Source: Prunella strophiata (taxonomy: Eukaryota > Chordata > Aves > Passeriformes > Prunellidae). Taken from it: DNA of 64,000 nt. The notes beneath the pieces are model-generated. The model did not search any database. It was not told where the DNA came from and was given only the letters and a program-made list of their open reading frames with translations. The stretch spans positions 27,261,490 to 27,325,489 of the forward strand of contig JAZBQD010000014.1 of the NCBI GenBank assembly GCA_036583965.1, given 5' to 3'. Below are positions 1-12,488 of the stretch, in pieces (position 1 is the stretch's first letter; every line of letters begins with the position of its first letter). Both the position numbers and the translations under genes were made by a program.

Positions 1-2499
1 CAAGCCTCACCAATGAGATCTTATAAGCCAGTTTTTTCCCCAGCATTTAGTTGATACATCCTGGGCCTGATGAAGAATGGAAGCAGTGCATCCATCACTG
101 CAGGAGCGCATGGCTGGGAGTGCAGTCCTTCAGTGCACTGTGGGCAGTGCTGCACATGGCTGAGGCAGCCCTGAAACATGGATTTGGTTGGATCTTACAT
201 CATCTTTGGCTGTAAGATGTCCATCTCTTACAGCATATATCATCAGCATGGGGAATTTTCCCACCCCTTCACAAACCCCATCCCCAGGGCTAGGTTGGGA
301 ATGAGCCCTAGCAGGAGCAGACAACACAGGCTGTCCCAGGGAGAGTTCTTGCTTGCCCTTTCACTGACAGGAAAAAGCCTTGACCAAAGCAAAGGGTCCT
401 CCACTTTGTGCAGAAATCATGCAGTTAAGCCCAGGAATCCTAAGTCTATAGAGAAACTCTTAACCTTGCAAAGTCAAAGAGCCTCTCTGACAGGTGAATT
501 TGATTTTTAAGTTAAGACCAGAAGCTTTTTCCCGATCGGGGAGGTGACTTGTTGAATCCCATTAACTGTTCATATCTCCTGGCTATCTGCAGGTACTATC
601 AATACACCTTCCACCACCTCTCCTGGGATAGCTGAGACACTTGGCAATTAATCTGCAGGATCTCAAGCAGAAAATTGTCTCTCTGTAGAATGAGCAAACC
701 CTGACTGGTCTCCATTTTAAGAGAGATAGTACAGAAATGGCTGTTATTCCCACAAAATCCTGAGCATGCATGCCCCTCTCCCACTTATCCCCTCTTGCTC
801 CTTGGAATTATATAGGTGATAAAGGACAGTGCTGTTGTGCAAAAAATCACAGCCTGAGTGCGGCCAGAACTGCACCCAAAACTGAGCAACAGCTCCTGTG
901 GAGCCATCTGACTGTCACTGTCTGCATCTATGTGAAAATGCTGGATCCAGCTGGCTCTCTGGAGCAGGCTCAAATACTGGGGGATACAAAAAACATTTTC
1001 TTGTTAATTTTCATCTTTAACTCATAAGAGTTGAGAGCTGCATGTCGCGGATGAGACAGAATTTCCATTTTCTGCAACTTGAGAAAGCACTGAAGCAAAT
1101 AGGTTTTATTGATTATTTTGATTGTGGGTCTGGAGAACAGGATCTGTTCCAAGTGACATCTGCCACCTAAAACTTTAGCAACATGCTAATTAAATAAAAT
1201 TCAGTTAAATTTTAATCTATTTCTATCAACTTACTTTCCAGAGACAGCAAATTTTGTTCCATAGTAGATAGTGCACTCCTCAGAATTTAAAGTATTATAT
1301 ATATTAAGGTTCTTTGTAGATACTTGGAATTTTCTTGGAAAATTGAAAACTCTTGCTATGAATGTTCATGTTCAACACAAGTAACTATGCCTCTTACCAT
1401 GCAAATCAAGAAGAAAAATGAATTCTAACTGAAGGAAAGGTTTTCCTTGGAGCAGCTTCAGAGGTATATAAAAATTGGTAACAAAATTGCAATATAAAAA
1501 TTAAGTAAATATATACAAACTGAAATGTTAAATGCTATACTTTCTATTTAATGGTTACGTAAATTAAAATTCCTAGCTTTCAATGCATAGCACAACTGCT
1601 TTCACTTACTATAAATCAGATAGCACCTATTCTAAGAGGAATTTTCTTTGGCTGTGGGGTGGGAACTCAGTAAATTGATCAGGTATGAGAAGAAAAAAAA
1701 AAAAAAGAGCAAGATCAGTGCAAGTCTGGTGGTACTGATTCCTTTTTCCCACTTCCAGATGAGTTTGTTCACAGCAGCTCAGCAGCTTCAAACATACACT
1801 CTTAATGAAAGTGTGAACATTTCTTTAAAGTTCCCACAGAAGTGGTTAAATCATAGTCAGGGCATGAGCAGTAAATTTCTTTTCTCTCCTGTAACATTAA
1901 ACAAACATTAATTACTGAACATTAATTAAAGTAACGTTAATAATTTTACTAAAGGCCTTTTATTCTCCCAAGCTGCCATTCAATTAAACCCTCACTGACA
2001 CTTTGAACACACAGACCCTAAAAATAAACAAAAAATAAATCCCAGAAGCCCTGAAAGTACTCTCCTGTCTGGGAATGTCCTGGCAAATTCTGTCTGTGTA
2101 TCCATCTGAGATATTGATATTGCCTCCAATAGCAGGCTTCCTGAGTATCTCTCTGTATTAAATATGTTTATTGTCCAGCCTCTCTGGAGCATTATCTTAT
2201 GAGTCAGAGGAAAAACTCCCAATGTTTTCCTGCCCTAATTTTAGTTTTTAAAGTTAGCTATCACCCCAGGCTCATCCACTGAATAACCCTCTAGAAACAT
2301 CCCAATCTCTACTTCTCCTGCTAGGCCAGTGAAAAGTCATTGGCTCAAACTTATACATCTTAATCAGAGTCAGGTGAAATGCAGCCTGGCTCAAGAGATT
2401 TACTTAGAGTGCTACACTGGGAGAAAAGAGGCTGTGGAGCTTCCTTCCCTGTGGATACACAAAAACCCACCCAGGTATGATCCCATGCAGTGTCCTCCA
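1..2499. other. Gene-free AT-rich DNA
   Basis: I see no supported gene here. Short open frames (60-123 codons) overlap on both strands with no recognisable domain. The stretch holds a 14-A run at 1693-1706 and a 10-bp palindrome, CCCGATCGGG, near 533. Nothing else stands out. Confidence 0.6.
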
Positions 2500-2583
2500 G
2501 GAGGATTTGCTTTAGCAGGAGAGTTGGACTGGATTGGCTCCAGAGGTCTCTTCCAGCCCCAGCCATTCTGTGATTCTGTGATC
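2500..2583 (+). repeat. CR1 LINE, 3' terminal fragment
   Basis: The plus strand carries the typical 3' end of an avian CR1 retrotransposon: TTGGACTGGATTGGCTCC, then a CAGAGGTCTCTTCCAGCCCC block, then the tandem-octamer tail ATTCTGTGATTCTGTGATC. CR1 copies are usually truncated at the 5' end and have no poly(A) tail, which fits this short remnant. Similarity may extend a little upstream, to about 2470, but it is weak there. The family call is from memory of the consensus. Confidence 0.9.
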
Positions 2584-3148
2584 TTTCAAACCCAAATAGC
2601 TGTGTGCTTTCTCTTCCCTAGTTCAAAATGGAGCAACAGTCATTGTTTTTTACTTACACAATTTAATTTTTTTAATGCTCTGGGACTGTTGTCTGGTTAA
2701 TTAGGTAAAGATTTCTTTGAATGGAAAAGTTAGTATTTAGCAGAAAAAAACACCTGATTTGACAGTTTGTGGGGACTTTGGGCTTTTTTTGTACACTATC
2801 ATCACTTACAGTTTTTCTAACACAAAATTTGCAGTATCTTTCAAAATTAGTTAAAATTGTATTATTAACAATATATAGGTGGTGTCATAATTCTACTACT
2901 GTCCTAGAATTGTTTAGGATGAATTTCAGGAGAGCATTCAGTGCAACCCATTTTTATGAAATCAAAAGACATTAGTAAAGAGTTTATTGGCTTATTGTGC
3001 TTGATGCATGATTGTCAAGTGTCCCACATGTTTGTTCAGTAGGCAGAAGAAAAAGGCAGCTACAAAGGACAAATGGTCACAAGGACATAAACCAGAATCA
3101 ACATAACCTTTCAGGAGCTGTGCTGTAAGATTCCGTTACCCACAAAGT

Positions 3149-3169
3149 AAAAAAAAAAAAAAAAAAAAA
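3149..3169. repeat. Poly(A) tract, 21 nt
   Basis: An uninterrupted run of 21 A. No clear retroposed body or flanking direct repeat is visible upstream, so it is listed only as a homopolymer. Confidence 0.9.
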
Positions 3170-5143
3170 TCCTTTAATCTCTTATAATCTACTTATAAAT
3201 AGATTATAAATCCTTGCAAAGTCTCACTTTAAAAATGTAGAAGGATTTGAAGAGGCAGAAAAAAAATGTCCTCTAGCTAATTAAGAATGTTGTACCTGGT
3301 GTTCCCTGGCTCAAAAGATGCAATTTTTGAAATCTGGCCCTACTAAAACAAAGTAGTAGCCATGAGTTGTAAATAAAATTGACAATAGATATCAAAAAGG
3401 CTGTATTTTACTCATAATTCATCTACTTCTCATGTTACAAACAAGAAATAAACACTCAGCAAAGAAATCCCTTCACCAGACAAAGTTTAGTATGCACGTA
3501 AATCAAGGTTAGGGAGACCTGCAAGTAATAAAAATCCTTTGATAATGCCTTCATTCTCCCACAAACCACGTATTTTTCTGCTTTTCAGCCTGGATAGAGA
3601 AACCAATGTCTATTTCCTAGTCTACAGGTCAATGTGGTAGCTGTGGGCTTCTCACCAGCAACTTTTCAATAGATGAACCTGTACATCCTGGTTTTGTCAG
3701 TCTTCATAAAGACAGCTACAACTGCAAGGGACAACCTCTTTTCATTATGAATTTCACCTCTCACTTTCAGACTGCAGAACAAACGAAGCACATGAGCACT
3801 ATTAAAAAAAGTGAAATTACTCATATTTAGGAAATTGCTACTCATGTAGGATTACACTTTCAGAATATAGGCGCTAAAACCTTCTTGCATAGCATTCACT
3901 TTTTTTTTTTAAAAGCTGTAAGAAAAGAGTAAATTTTTTTCCTGCTTTATTGTTTACAATATAAAGTAGATCTGAACTGGGGGTTTCAAGTGAGGAAAAT
4001 GTTTGAGTGATTTTTGAAGAGAATCTTCAATGTCCTATATTATTAATGTCTTTTTCAGATTTTTCACTAGTTGAAATTAAAATTCAATTCTGATTGTACA
4101 ACTTCCTGGTAAGGAGAAAAAGAATACAGATTTTTTTTTTTTCAGACATTTCTTTCTAGTCCTTATGGGGCCCCGAGTGTGTCATTATAAACTGGGGAAA
4201 ACATGAACCAGAGATGCTAATGGCTTTGTTCTCATTCTCTTGTCTTAAAAAAAGATAAGACAAAATGAACAGTATCAAATGTAGTGTGAGCCTCATGAAT
4301 TTACATACAAACTGGTGGTAAAATTAAATAAATTGTTGATGAGTTACACTGTTCATCTTGGATAGATCCATCTTCTATATCCTCCTGGACATTATTTTTT
4401 GTAAATTCCTTCATTCAGCTGTTAAACTGTTTTATCAGTAGCTGTGAAGGTAAGAAAACATAACATTTAATCAGATATGTGAGTGAGAACACACAGTAAA
4501 CAAGATATAAACTTTAAAAATCTTCCTTGGAGAGTTTCCAAGCCCTGCAATGAAGCCTGAGTCCTTTGTTTCCTTAGTTTAAATGCCCATTTAGATATAT
4601 CACTTTTCATTTCTGGCAACAAATAGCCTCCTAAAATAATTTTGATTTAAAGGGTCATATTGCTAACCCTAATGGGCCATACTGTGTATGTCTGATAAAG
4701 TCTCCACTGAGATGTGATTTCTGATATGCAGAGATCATAGCTTGTTTAAATATGGTGGAAATCCCAGCTCAGGTTTGACTCATGCAAAAAGCAACTGTTA
4801 GAGGTGACTTGCTAGGATGGTCTCTTACTGGAAAGTCTTATAAAGCTTGTCCTAGAGTAAAACAGCAAGAAACACATTCATGATTGGCCAAGAACAAGTG
4901 GGGTAACAGCACTAGTAAAAAAAGAAGACATGAGGGTAAAGAAACCTTGTACAAATGGGTGGGCTGTAAGAAACCACAGCATAGCACAGACATGCCCTGC
5001 TCTGCATCCACAAAACAGATGAGTGGGTTCCTCTCCACCCAGAGCAGCAGTGACAGACAAAAGTTCTCACATGAACAAGACCAAATTATGACAGCTCAAT
5101 AACTTACTGGAGCACCCAAATCCCAATTTTCATTTGATAGAGC

Positions 5144-5148
5144 CTTCC
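5144..5148. other. Target-site duplication, left copy
   Basis: CTTCC lies immediately before the TG of the LTR and is repeated exactly at 5739-5743 just after its terminal CA. This fixes both element ends. Confidence 0.85.
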
Positions 5149-5738
5149 TGTCATGGTTTAACTCCAGTCAGCAACTCATCCCCACACAGGATGAGTAAGG
5201 CAGTAAGGATGCTCACTTACTGCCCTGATGGGAGGGGAGACAGAATTGGAAGAGTAAAAGTGAGAAAACACATGGGTTGGGATAAAGACAGTTTAACATG
5301 TAAAGCAAAAGCAATGCATGTAAACAAAGCAAAACAAGGAATTTATTCACCCCTTCCATGGGCAAGTATATGTTCAGCCATCCCCAAGAAACCATGTAGT
5401 GATGACTTGGGAAGACAAGCACCATCATTCTGAATGTGCCCTCTTCCTTCTTCCTACTCCCAGGTTTATATGCTGAGCAAGATGCCACATGGTAGGAGAC
5501 AGGTCCATGGGATCAGCTGTCCTGGCTGTGTCCCCTCCCAGCTCCTTGTGCACCCCCAGCCTCATCTCTGGCAAGCTGGTGTGAGAAGCAGAAAAGGTCT
5601 TGGCTCTGTGCAAGTACTCCATGGCAATAACTAAAGCATTCCTGAATTATCAACACTCTTTTCATCACAAATCAAAAGCAAAATTCTATTCTAGCTGCTA
5701 TGAAGAAAATTAACTCCATCCCAGCCAACACCTGTGCA
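5149..5738 (-). mobile_element. Solo LTR of an avian ERVL-type endogenous retrovirus
   Basis: This 590-bp element begins TG and ends CA on the plus strand and is flanked by a perfect 5-bp direct repeat, CTTCC (5144-5148 and 5739-5743). Read on the minus strand, it starts with the pattern TTGGCTGGGATGGAGTTAAT that I know from a common avian LTR. On that strand there is a TATAAA at 5465-5470 and an AATAAA at 5342-5347, about 120 bp apart and in the order expected for U3, R and U5. The AAAGTGAGAAAACACATGGG block (about 5260-5275 on plus) also matches that LTR family. No gag, pol or env sequence adjoins it, so it is a solo LTR left by recombination between two LTRs. A 5-bp duplication fits ERVL-class integration better than the 4 bp or 6 bp of other classes. 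The class name is from memory. Confidence 0.88.
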
Positions 5739-5743
5739 CTTCC
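5739..5743. other. Target-site duplication, right copy
   Basis: CTTCC follows the terminal CA of the LTR and is identical to 5144-5148. Confidence 0.85.
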
Positions 5744-8636
5744 TCAATGCTGAGCCAAAATGCAGAGTCTGAAGCTTCTTTCTAACTGCATTATCCTCAG
5801 TCTGTTTCACTGAGCTTTGGACTAGCACACTTTACCTGCCAGCTCAGCCATGCTCAGCCTGCACACTGGGGCAGCTTGGGTAGCCCCTCTGACAGGTGGT
5901 TGCACGTTCCATTGCCAGTGCCTCTGATTACACCTCTGAAAATCACATGCTAATCCCATTTCCAGCCAAAGCATACTTATTCTCTGATTATTTTTACTGT
6001 ATGTGGTCTTAAATGATCCTGACAGAATATGTTGCTTTTTGTTTAAAAACAATGCATCACACTAGTTTTTTAACAATGCTACTGCAGGAATAGTAAATCA
6101 AGCATATTTTTACTATATATTTATAGATATAATTTTGTATTATACTACATATTTATGTTCATTACTAGTATATATCATAACTTTTATAAGTATACCCTCT
6201 AGCCATGTGTTCTGCACCCCATCTAATACCTGCCATTTATGTTTCATTCCCTCTGCGCTCTTCCCTCCAGTGGGGGAGAGCAGGGAGTGCTGTGGAGCAC
6301 TCAGTTTTGTCAGGGTGTTTGGTTTGGTTCTGGTGTTAAACATGTGTTGCTTTGTGCTTGTGTCAGGGACTGAGAGGGCTCAGCAGCACTTCTCACCCTG
6401 GAGCAGCTGCTGAGGAGGGCATCAGGGCTTCTGCAGGAGGGCAGTGCCCCCCTGCCTCCCAGGCAAGCGCCCCAGAAACCCACAGCCCTCTGCACAGAGA
6501 AATTCTGTAAGCTAAATCTATGAATTCATGTGTACAAATGCACAAACTTGCATTACACAATGCAAAAGCAGGATGTAACCATTCAAGGAAACTTCCTATT
6601 TGAGAGAAGTAGTTGATACCTGATGGCTTAAAATAGAAGTAGTTTCACAGGGGTATTTTTTCTGTAATAGTGAGGAAAAGTATTTTGGCAGCAGGGAGGA
6701 AAGAATTTGGCTCTGTCACTCCACCAGCTCCTCCTGAGAGCAAACAGACAAAGGGAAGGTGAGTATAAAATAGATGCCTCCAAGGAAAATGCCCTCTGCT
6801 ACCATCAAGAAGAGTTAATTTTGGCAAGCTGACATCTCTGATTGTTTTTCTGAAAACCAACGTTTCCAATGTCTGTAAATTAACTTTCAGATTTCCAGTG
6901 AAGACGAGGACAAATTTTACCCTTGTCACCCTTGGGTTGCAAAGACAGATCTTTTGACAAGAACTAAAATCTGGAACTCATTTTAAAAGCATATTTGACA
7001 CAACGCTAGCCATTGGAACACATCCAATTTATAATTATAAGACTGGGAAACTTAAAATTAGGTCAAACTTCAGCTCCAAATTAAAATGAAAGCATTCAAG
7101 GACTTAATGCATATGAGCAAGACATGCAGGGTTGCATTTCACACTGGCTACTTGAAGGCTAAAATTATATTAAAAGCCAGAGTGTTAAATAAGTGAATTT
7201 CTTTTTAATCAAGAGTTGCAGTTTTCTTTGCTCATCACTTTGTGCTAGAGGGCCATGAAACTATCTCAGCAAAACTGTCAGTGTTTGCAGTCTCTGTAGC
7301 CTGCTCCCCAGTGAAGCTGAGCTACTTATTTAGCTGTAAAAATGTTTCCCTAGTTGGAGTTTCTAAAATTACCCACAGAAAAAGGTTTGATAAATCTTTC
7401 CTGAGTGTAACGGCAAATCTCAAGAAATTTACCTTTAAAAAATTTATTTACCAGAGAAAGTTAAGCTTTAGATGAAATATTTGCTTTTCCACAAGGCTTT
7501 ATTTTTCCATAATTTACCAACAAGTTTGATTGGTAAAAAGAAAAGCTGATGAGTTGCCACAAGATACGTAATGAAATGGTGGTTTTATTTTACAGTGGAT
7601 CCTAGAGCTCTGCTGACTACCATGTTTTCAACCCTCAGTGTAGACCACCTCTAAATCCTACTGGAGGTTGGTAGGATCCCAATAGGAGCCATACTGGGTC
7701 CTTTTCCCCCCCTTTTTTTCCAACCTAAAATGTGTACATTTTGTGTAGAGAAGCAGTGATATTTCTTGCATGCCTTACTACACTGCTGGACACAGCTCTG
7801 AAATGAGACAGTAAGAACAAAACTAAACTAGTCAGAAAAAATAGCTTAGTTAATGGAAAAATTACTTCTATTTGGATTATGTAAGAAATCATCAAGCTTT
7901 GGAGTGAAACAAAGCCTTCCCTAAGTGTAAAGAGCAAGCAGCTTCCATTCTTTTCTTCTTTTAAAATTCCATTTTATGACAGTAAGACTAGCAAGCTCTC
8001 TTCTGTGAACCCACCTCTCAAAGACATTTCATCAAAGTAACAAGGTTACCTACTGGAAATCTAGCATCAAAGATATAGTGCTGTCATACAGGGCAGGGGC
8101 AAAAAGTACAGGGAATGATGCATTGTTTCCAACTTAACTGCAGATAGTCAGGAGGAAGTTCACTAAATTTTTTTACAGTTTGTGGGTTCTTTTTCATATG
8201 TGTTTGAAGGCAATTACACCATGAAAAATACCCACCAAAATCCCCACCAACACTAACCAGAAAAAAAAAAAAAAACAACAAAAAACAGACCCAAAAAACC
8301 AAACCAAAGTCTCTCTCATTCCTAAAAGATCCTCCTGTTAAGTTACCATTTCACATCTTGAAAGATATCTCCATCTTTTCCCTTCACCTTTTTTTGAGTG
8401 CTGAAATAGGCTGCAAATATTACACATCATGTTTGGGTAGTACAACAGAGATTTGCTTGAATTAATTAATGCAAACTTATTTTCCACACTGTCCAGGGAT
8501 GCAAAACCTAACTGTAAGTAACAGATGGGCAAAATAATAAATATTCCATTTTATTTTGACTTTCAATCATTTTCTCCATGTTGTATTAAAAGGAACATAG
8601 ATAAACAGCCCCTTTTAAATGTGAGCATGCTAATTA
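5744..8636. other. Gene-free DNA with a small GC-richer patch
   Basis: I see no supported gene. The patch at about 6250-6500 is richer in G and C than its surroundings and has short open frames on both strands, but no repeat family or domain is recognisable. A-rich sequence lies at 8261-8310. Confidence 0.55.
8261..8310. repeat. A-rich low-complexity tract
   Basis: A 15-A run at 8261-8275 continues into AAC/AAAAC-rich sequence. On the minus strand it yields a phenylalanine-rich open frame, which is an artefact of composition. Confidence 0.8.
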
Positions 8637-8845
8637 TAACCTATTCCTTAAAACTGTAATAGGCAAAACTAAATTACTTGCTTGAAAAGAACTACTGGTT
8701 TATCCAATCCAGGGTAGCAGACAGAAAATTTACTCAGTTGTAACCTATTGCTTAAAATCGTAGTAGGCAAACATAAATTACTTAGATGAAAAGAAGCTAC
8801 TAGTTTATTGAAGCTGGTGTAGCAGTTAGAAAATTTACTTAGTAG
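8637..8845 (+). repeat. Diverged 104-bp tandem duplication
   Basis: Two adjacent copies, 8637-8740 and 8741-8845, align along their full length. Both open with TAACCTATT, share TTAAAA(C/T)(T/C)GTA(A/G)TAGGCAAA and AAATTACTT, and close with AGAAAATTTACT(C/T)AGT. By eye they differ at roughly one base in six, with small indels. The duplication is therefore much older than the one at 31-33 kb. No coding capacity is shared between the copies. Confidence 0.85.
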
Positions 8846-11800
8846 TTTGGGATTTTGTTGTGTTTATTTTTACATCACAGGCTATCTTGGTGAGGAATGT
8901 GGTTTAAAAAAACAAAAACTTAAAAAACAACAAACAGAAAGTAATCCTTAAAAAAAAAAAAAAGGGAAAGAGGTAACTACTTAGTTTGGGCTGGGGTGCC
9001 TGATGTAATTTCTCTCCACCTGCCATCAGCAGAAACACTCCACCCCAGTCACTTTGCTCTTGGAGATCTGCATTGCGCTCTGTAAAGACAGCACAGCACC
9101 TACTCATGATGCCTTACCTTAGAGCTGGTGTTTCCCCCCTTTCCAATTTCAAGTGGTACTTTAGTCAAAATGGTGCTTGTAAGTCTTTGATGGCATAAGG
9201 TAGGAAATCATCACACTGAGTGTAACTCCAGCCTAAATTCTGCTTTTAACACAAAATATCATTAGTTTCATCAAGAGATGTGGTTTCTACTTGCACATAG
9301 AAACCCTTTATTTCCCTTTTGCCAAGAATTTCTTATGTTTGTTTCATCAACTGTCCTTCATAAGAGGAAAGAATAAAGCTTTTTCTTTCAGAAGCAGACT
9401 GCTCAGAAAAATCCTTCTTACTCTAAAAATCCCTATTTTGGGCCACATTTATTTATTGGTTACTTGATTAGGGACTTCCAGAAAAATCCATGGGACCTGC
9501 TTTCAAGCTTTTAAATTCTGGTCCTGTTGAAGGTAAGGAAATATAAAATTCCAACAGAAGAATAAACCTTTTCAGAGGAGATCCTTTAAAACATTTGAGT
9601 TAACTAGAAGCCTGTTTATCCAGGAAAAAGGCCAGTACACTTAAGTATAACAACCTAGGTCTTCTTTTTAAGCAAGTAAGAAAATAAACATTACTTTAGC
9701 CCCCAGTTTAAAAATAAAAGGCCCACAACAACTGTCTCAACATTAGCTGCGTGAGGAAATGAAATATGACATGTATTTTCTTTGAGGAAAATATTACAGC
9801 TTTTCACTAGGATGAAATATATACAGAGACATGTAGTCATCAGTTGGAAAAAAAGATATACTTTAAATAAATACCAGCATAGTCAAACACATTGTTGAAA
9901 TGCAAGTGAATCTTTTACATGCCATAAACATGTTGGTCCCATTACCTGAGCACAACTTTCACATAAATTAAATGACAAATAATCAAAAACTTTGAAAAAT
10001 TATTGTGAAGTTAAATTGAAAATGGCCAGGGTAATTAAGTCATCTGCTAAAATGACATCTTTGGGGCATTCAGAATATCTACTACTTGCACATATGCAAA
10101 AACACAGCAAGGGAGGAACAGATTTGGAAGTGGATTTCTATATAAACTTGGGAATGTGTCCATGAAGAAAATACTACACTGGCATGTGAATTGTTCACTT
10201 AAATATAGGATGACTATCCTAAACAAAACATCAGTTGAATAAGATTCAATTTTTTATAGGGCTTTAGGGAAAAGAAGAAAAAAAAAGTAATACAAAAGCG
10301 CAGGCATCCTCTGTGTTTTGGAATCTGCTGAGATTCAAGGCCCAGTCAGGTAAATCAATTGTTCTTTTCATTAGTCACATGCCAACATGCATCACTAAAT
10401 TAAAAAGAGAACATATAATGCCTTCAAAATTAACTGGACACACTTTCTTTGACTGCTGTAAGGTTACAATTTCAAGTTGCTTTACTACCTATAAGTTAAC
10501 AATTTTTACTGAGACTGGTACTGCAGTGCTAGTGCAGAGCTTTGGAGGAGCAATCTAAATCCTCCTCTGCCTTCTGAATTGTTAGCAGAGGTGCTGGCAA
10601 GCATTCCCAGTGCACACTATTTGCATTAAATTTTAAGCAGCAGAAAGAGATCCAGATCCATCTTAAGATGTTAGATCTTTAGATGCTCTGTGTTCAGCCT
10701 TCTAAACTGAACACCTTTGATATAAAAGACAGTGAGAGACACATTGCAGGAAAATTTTAGGAGGGTATAGAGAAGGATTATTTTTACTTATACTACTTCT
10801 AAGGATAAAATATATGTTTTCATATTTAAAAAACCCACAAACTTACAAATAGCTGACATTGCATCCCTATAGCTGTGAATATCAAGACAAAACATAAGAA
10901 AAAAATGGGATTTCAGCATTTAAACTAATTATCCATAGTTTTCCTGAGGCTTTCAAAGAAAGAGTATTGAAAATGTTAAAAACAGGACAAACTGAGCTTA
11001 AAATTTTGCTTATGGAAATAAGTAAATAGCAGAACCCACCCAGAATAGTTTCAGTCCGTAGGAACCAGCTGAATTTGTAGGTGACATTTGGAAAATGAAC
11101 AGGAAAAGTCAGCTATTTGTTTCATTTGTAAGGAAAAATGATGATGGTGTGCTGTTTGCAAGACTGCTGTGTAAACACATGGTCATTAAAAGAACTAAAC
11201 AGAGAAACAGTAAACTGGTTCCTTACACAGGAGAATGTCACATAATAATAGAGAAAATTGAACAGCCTTGTGAGTTCCCATAAAATAAAAAAATATCACA
11301 AAATTAACATAAATAGACAACCATCGTTGATATACAGAGATACACACCAGAAAATGTTTGACTGCTGGGAAAGCACATTTTTGAAAGAGTTCATGCACAA
11401 AATTTACAGAATCAGCACTGGGCAGTATAAAGCTGTGGTGCAAGATTTCCTTAGCACTCTACCTGCTCCAACTCAATGCCTTCAATTAACCATATCTTAT
11501 ATTAGAGGGTGTCACATCTTTTCAGGATGGCAAAAAATGCTGGAGGTGGTACCAGAATCTACTTTAGCAGTAGTTTTGAATGCACAAAGAGCAATAGGCC
11601 AGAGTGGGTTACAGGTGGGGGTACTGGTTACAGATGAGGAAATCACAGTTGAAAGCAGGATGGACCTTCCCTTCTCTCTGTCACAGAAAAGGAAAACATA
11701 CCAGCTGTCTTGGTCTTGGTGATTTTGGTCTGAAGACACCATGCCTGGAGATGATCACCTCCCAGTAAGCAGCACTTCTGTTTCTAAAATTTAATGGTTT

Positions 11801-12466
11801 TCAAAAGTTAGAGATGACCTTGCAATACAGAAGCCTTTGCATACAACCCAGGTCACTCCTGTGTGACAGTTTGAATCACAGCCCTGGGAGTAGACAGATT
11901 GCCCTGGCATCACTGAGAAGATATGTTCCATCAGGCAATATCTGGCCTTTCCCTGGATGTGGGAGGGAGCACTAATAAGTCATCTTTTGAGGACTTTCAA
12001 ATTTAAAATGAACATTTTTGTCATTGTCCCAGAGCAGAGCAATGGTTATGAAGACAGTATTAAATTTGGAGCTGTGTGCGTGCTTCAGGTTCTACAAGAT
12101 AATGTGGAGATATGGAACCCAATCTGAACATTAATCAGTGGCAGAGATTGTGCAGGTGAGATTAAGATGCTGGGAAGAGAAGGGCTCTACTGCTCAGGGA
12201 ATACAAATATTGGCAGTGAGAGAAAAGACATGTTGTGTTTCAAATCAAACAGGTGTAGGTAGGCAAAAAACAGAGCCTTCAGTGTTTTACCTGATGGTAA
12301 TTGAAAGTCAAGCTCTGCTTTAAGACAATTTCATCAGTTTCCCTTATTTTCAAATGCCAGTAGTGGAGCAGATGTTAGCTCAAAACCAACCACCAGTTCA
12401 ATGGCAAGAAGTTCTTGCATTCTTTCAGGCACTGAAAAAGTGCACAACAGAATGCAAAGTAGCAGA

Positions 12467-12488
12467 CAAAACAAAACAAAACAAAAAA
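12467..12488. repeat. (AAAAC)n microsatellite
   Basis: Four to five copies of ACAAA/AAAAC in tandem, ending in an A-run. Simple repeat with no other feature. Confidence 0.85.

Larger units (their letters stand above)
2584..5148. other. Gene-free AT-rich DNA
   Basis: I see no supported gene. The stretch holds a 21-A run at 3149-3169 and T/A-rich patches near 3900 and 4130. Open frames are short and shadow each other on opposite strands. Confidence 0.6.

Noticed and set aside
531..545. CCCGATCGGG palindrome
   Set aside because: Ten bp of perfect palindrome is expected by chance several times in 64 kb, and nothing around it suggests a site.
6250..6500. GC-richer patch considered as a second LTR or exon
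   Set aside because: No terminal TG/CA pair with a direct repeat and no alignment to the LTR at 5149-5738. Frames on both strands are short.
11258..11722. Longest open frame of the window, 154 codons, plus strand
   Set aside because: No recognisable domain, and its length is close to the chance maximum for this amount of AT-rich sequence. An overlapping minus frame is also open. A search for homologues would be decisive.
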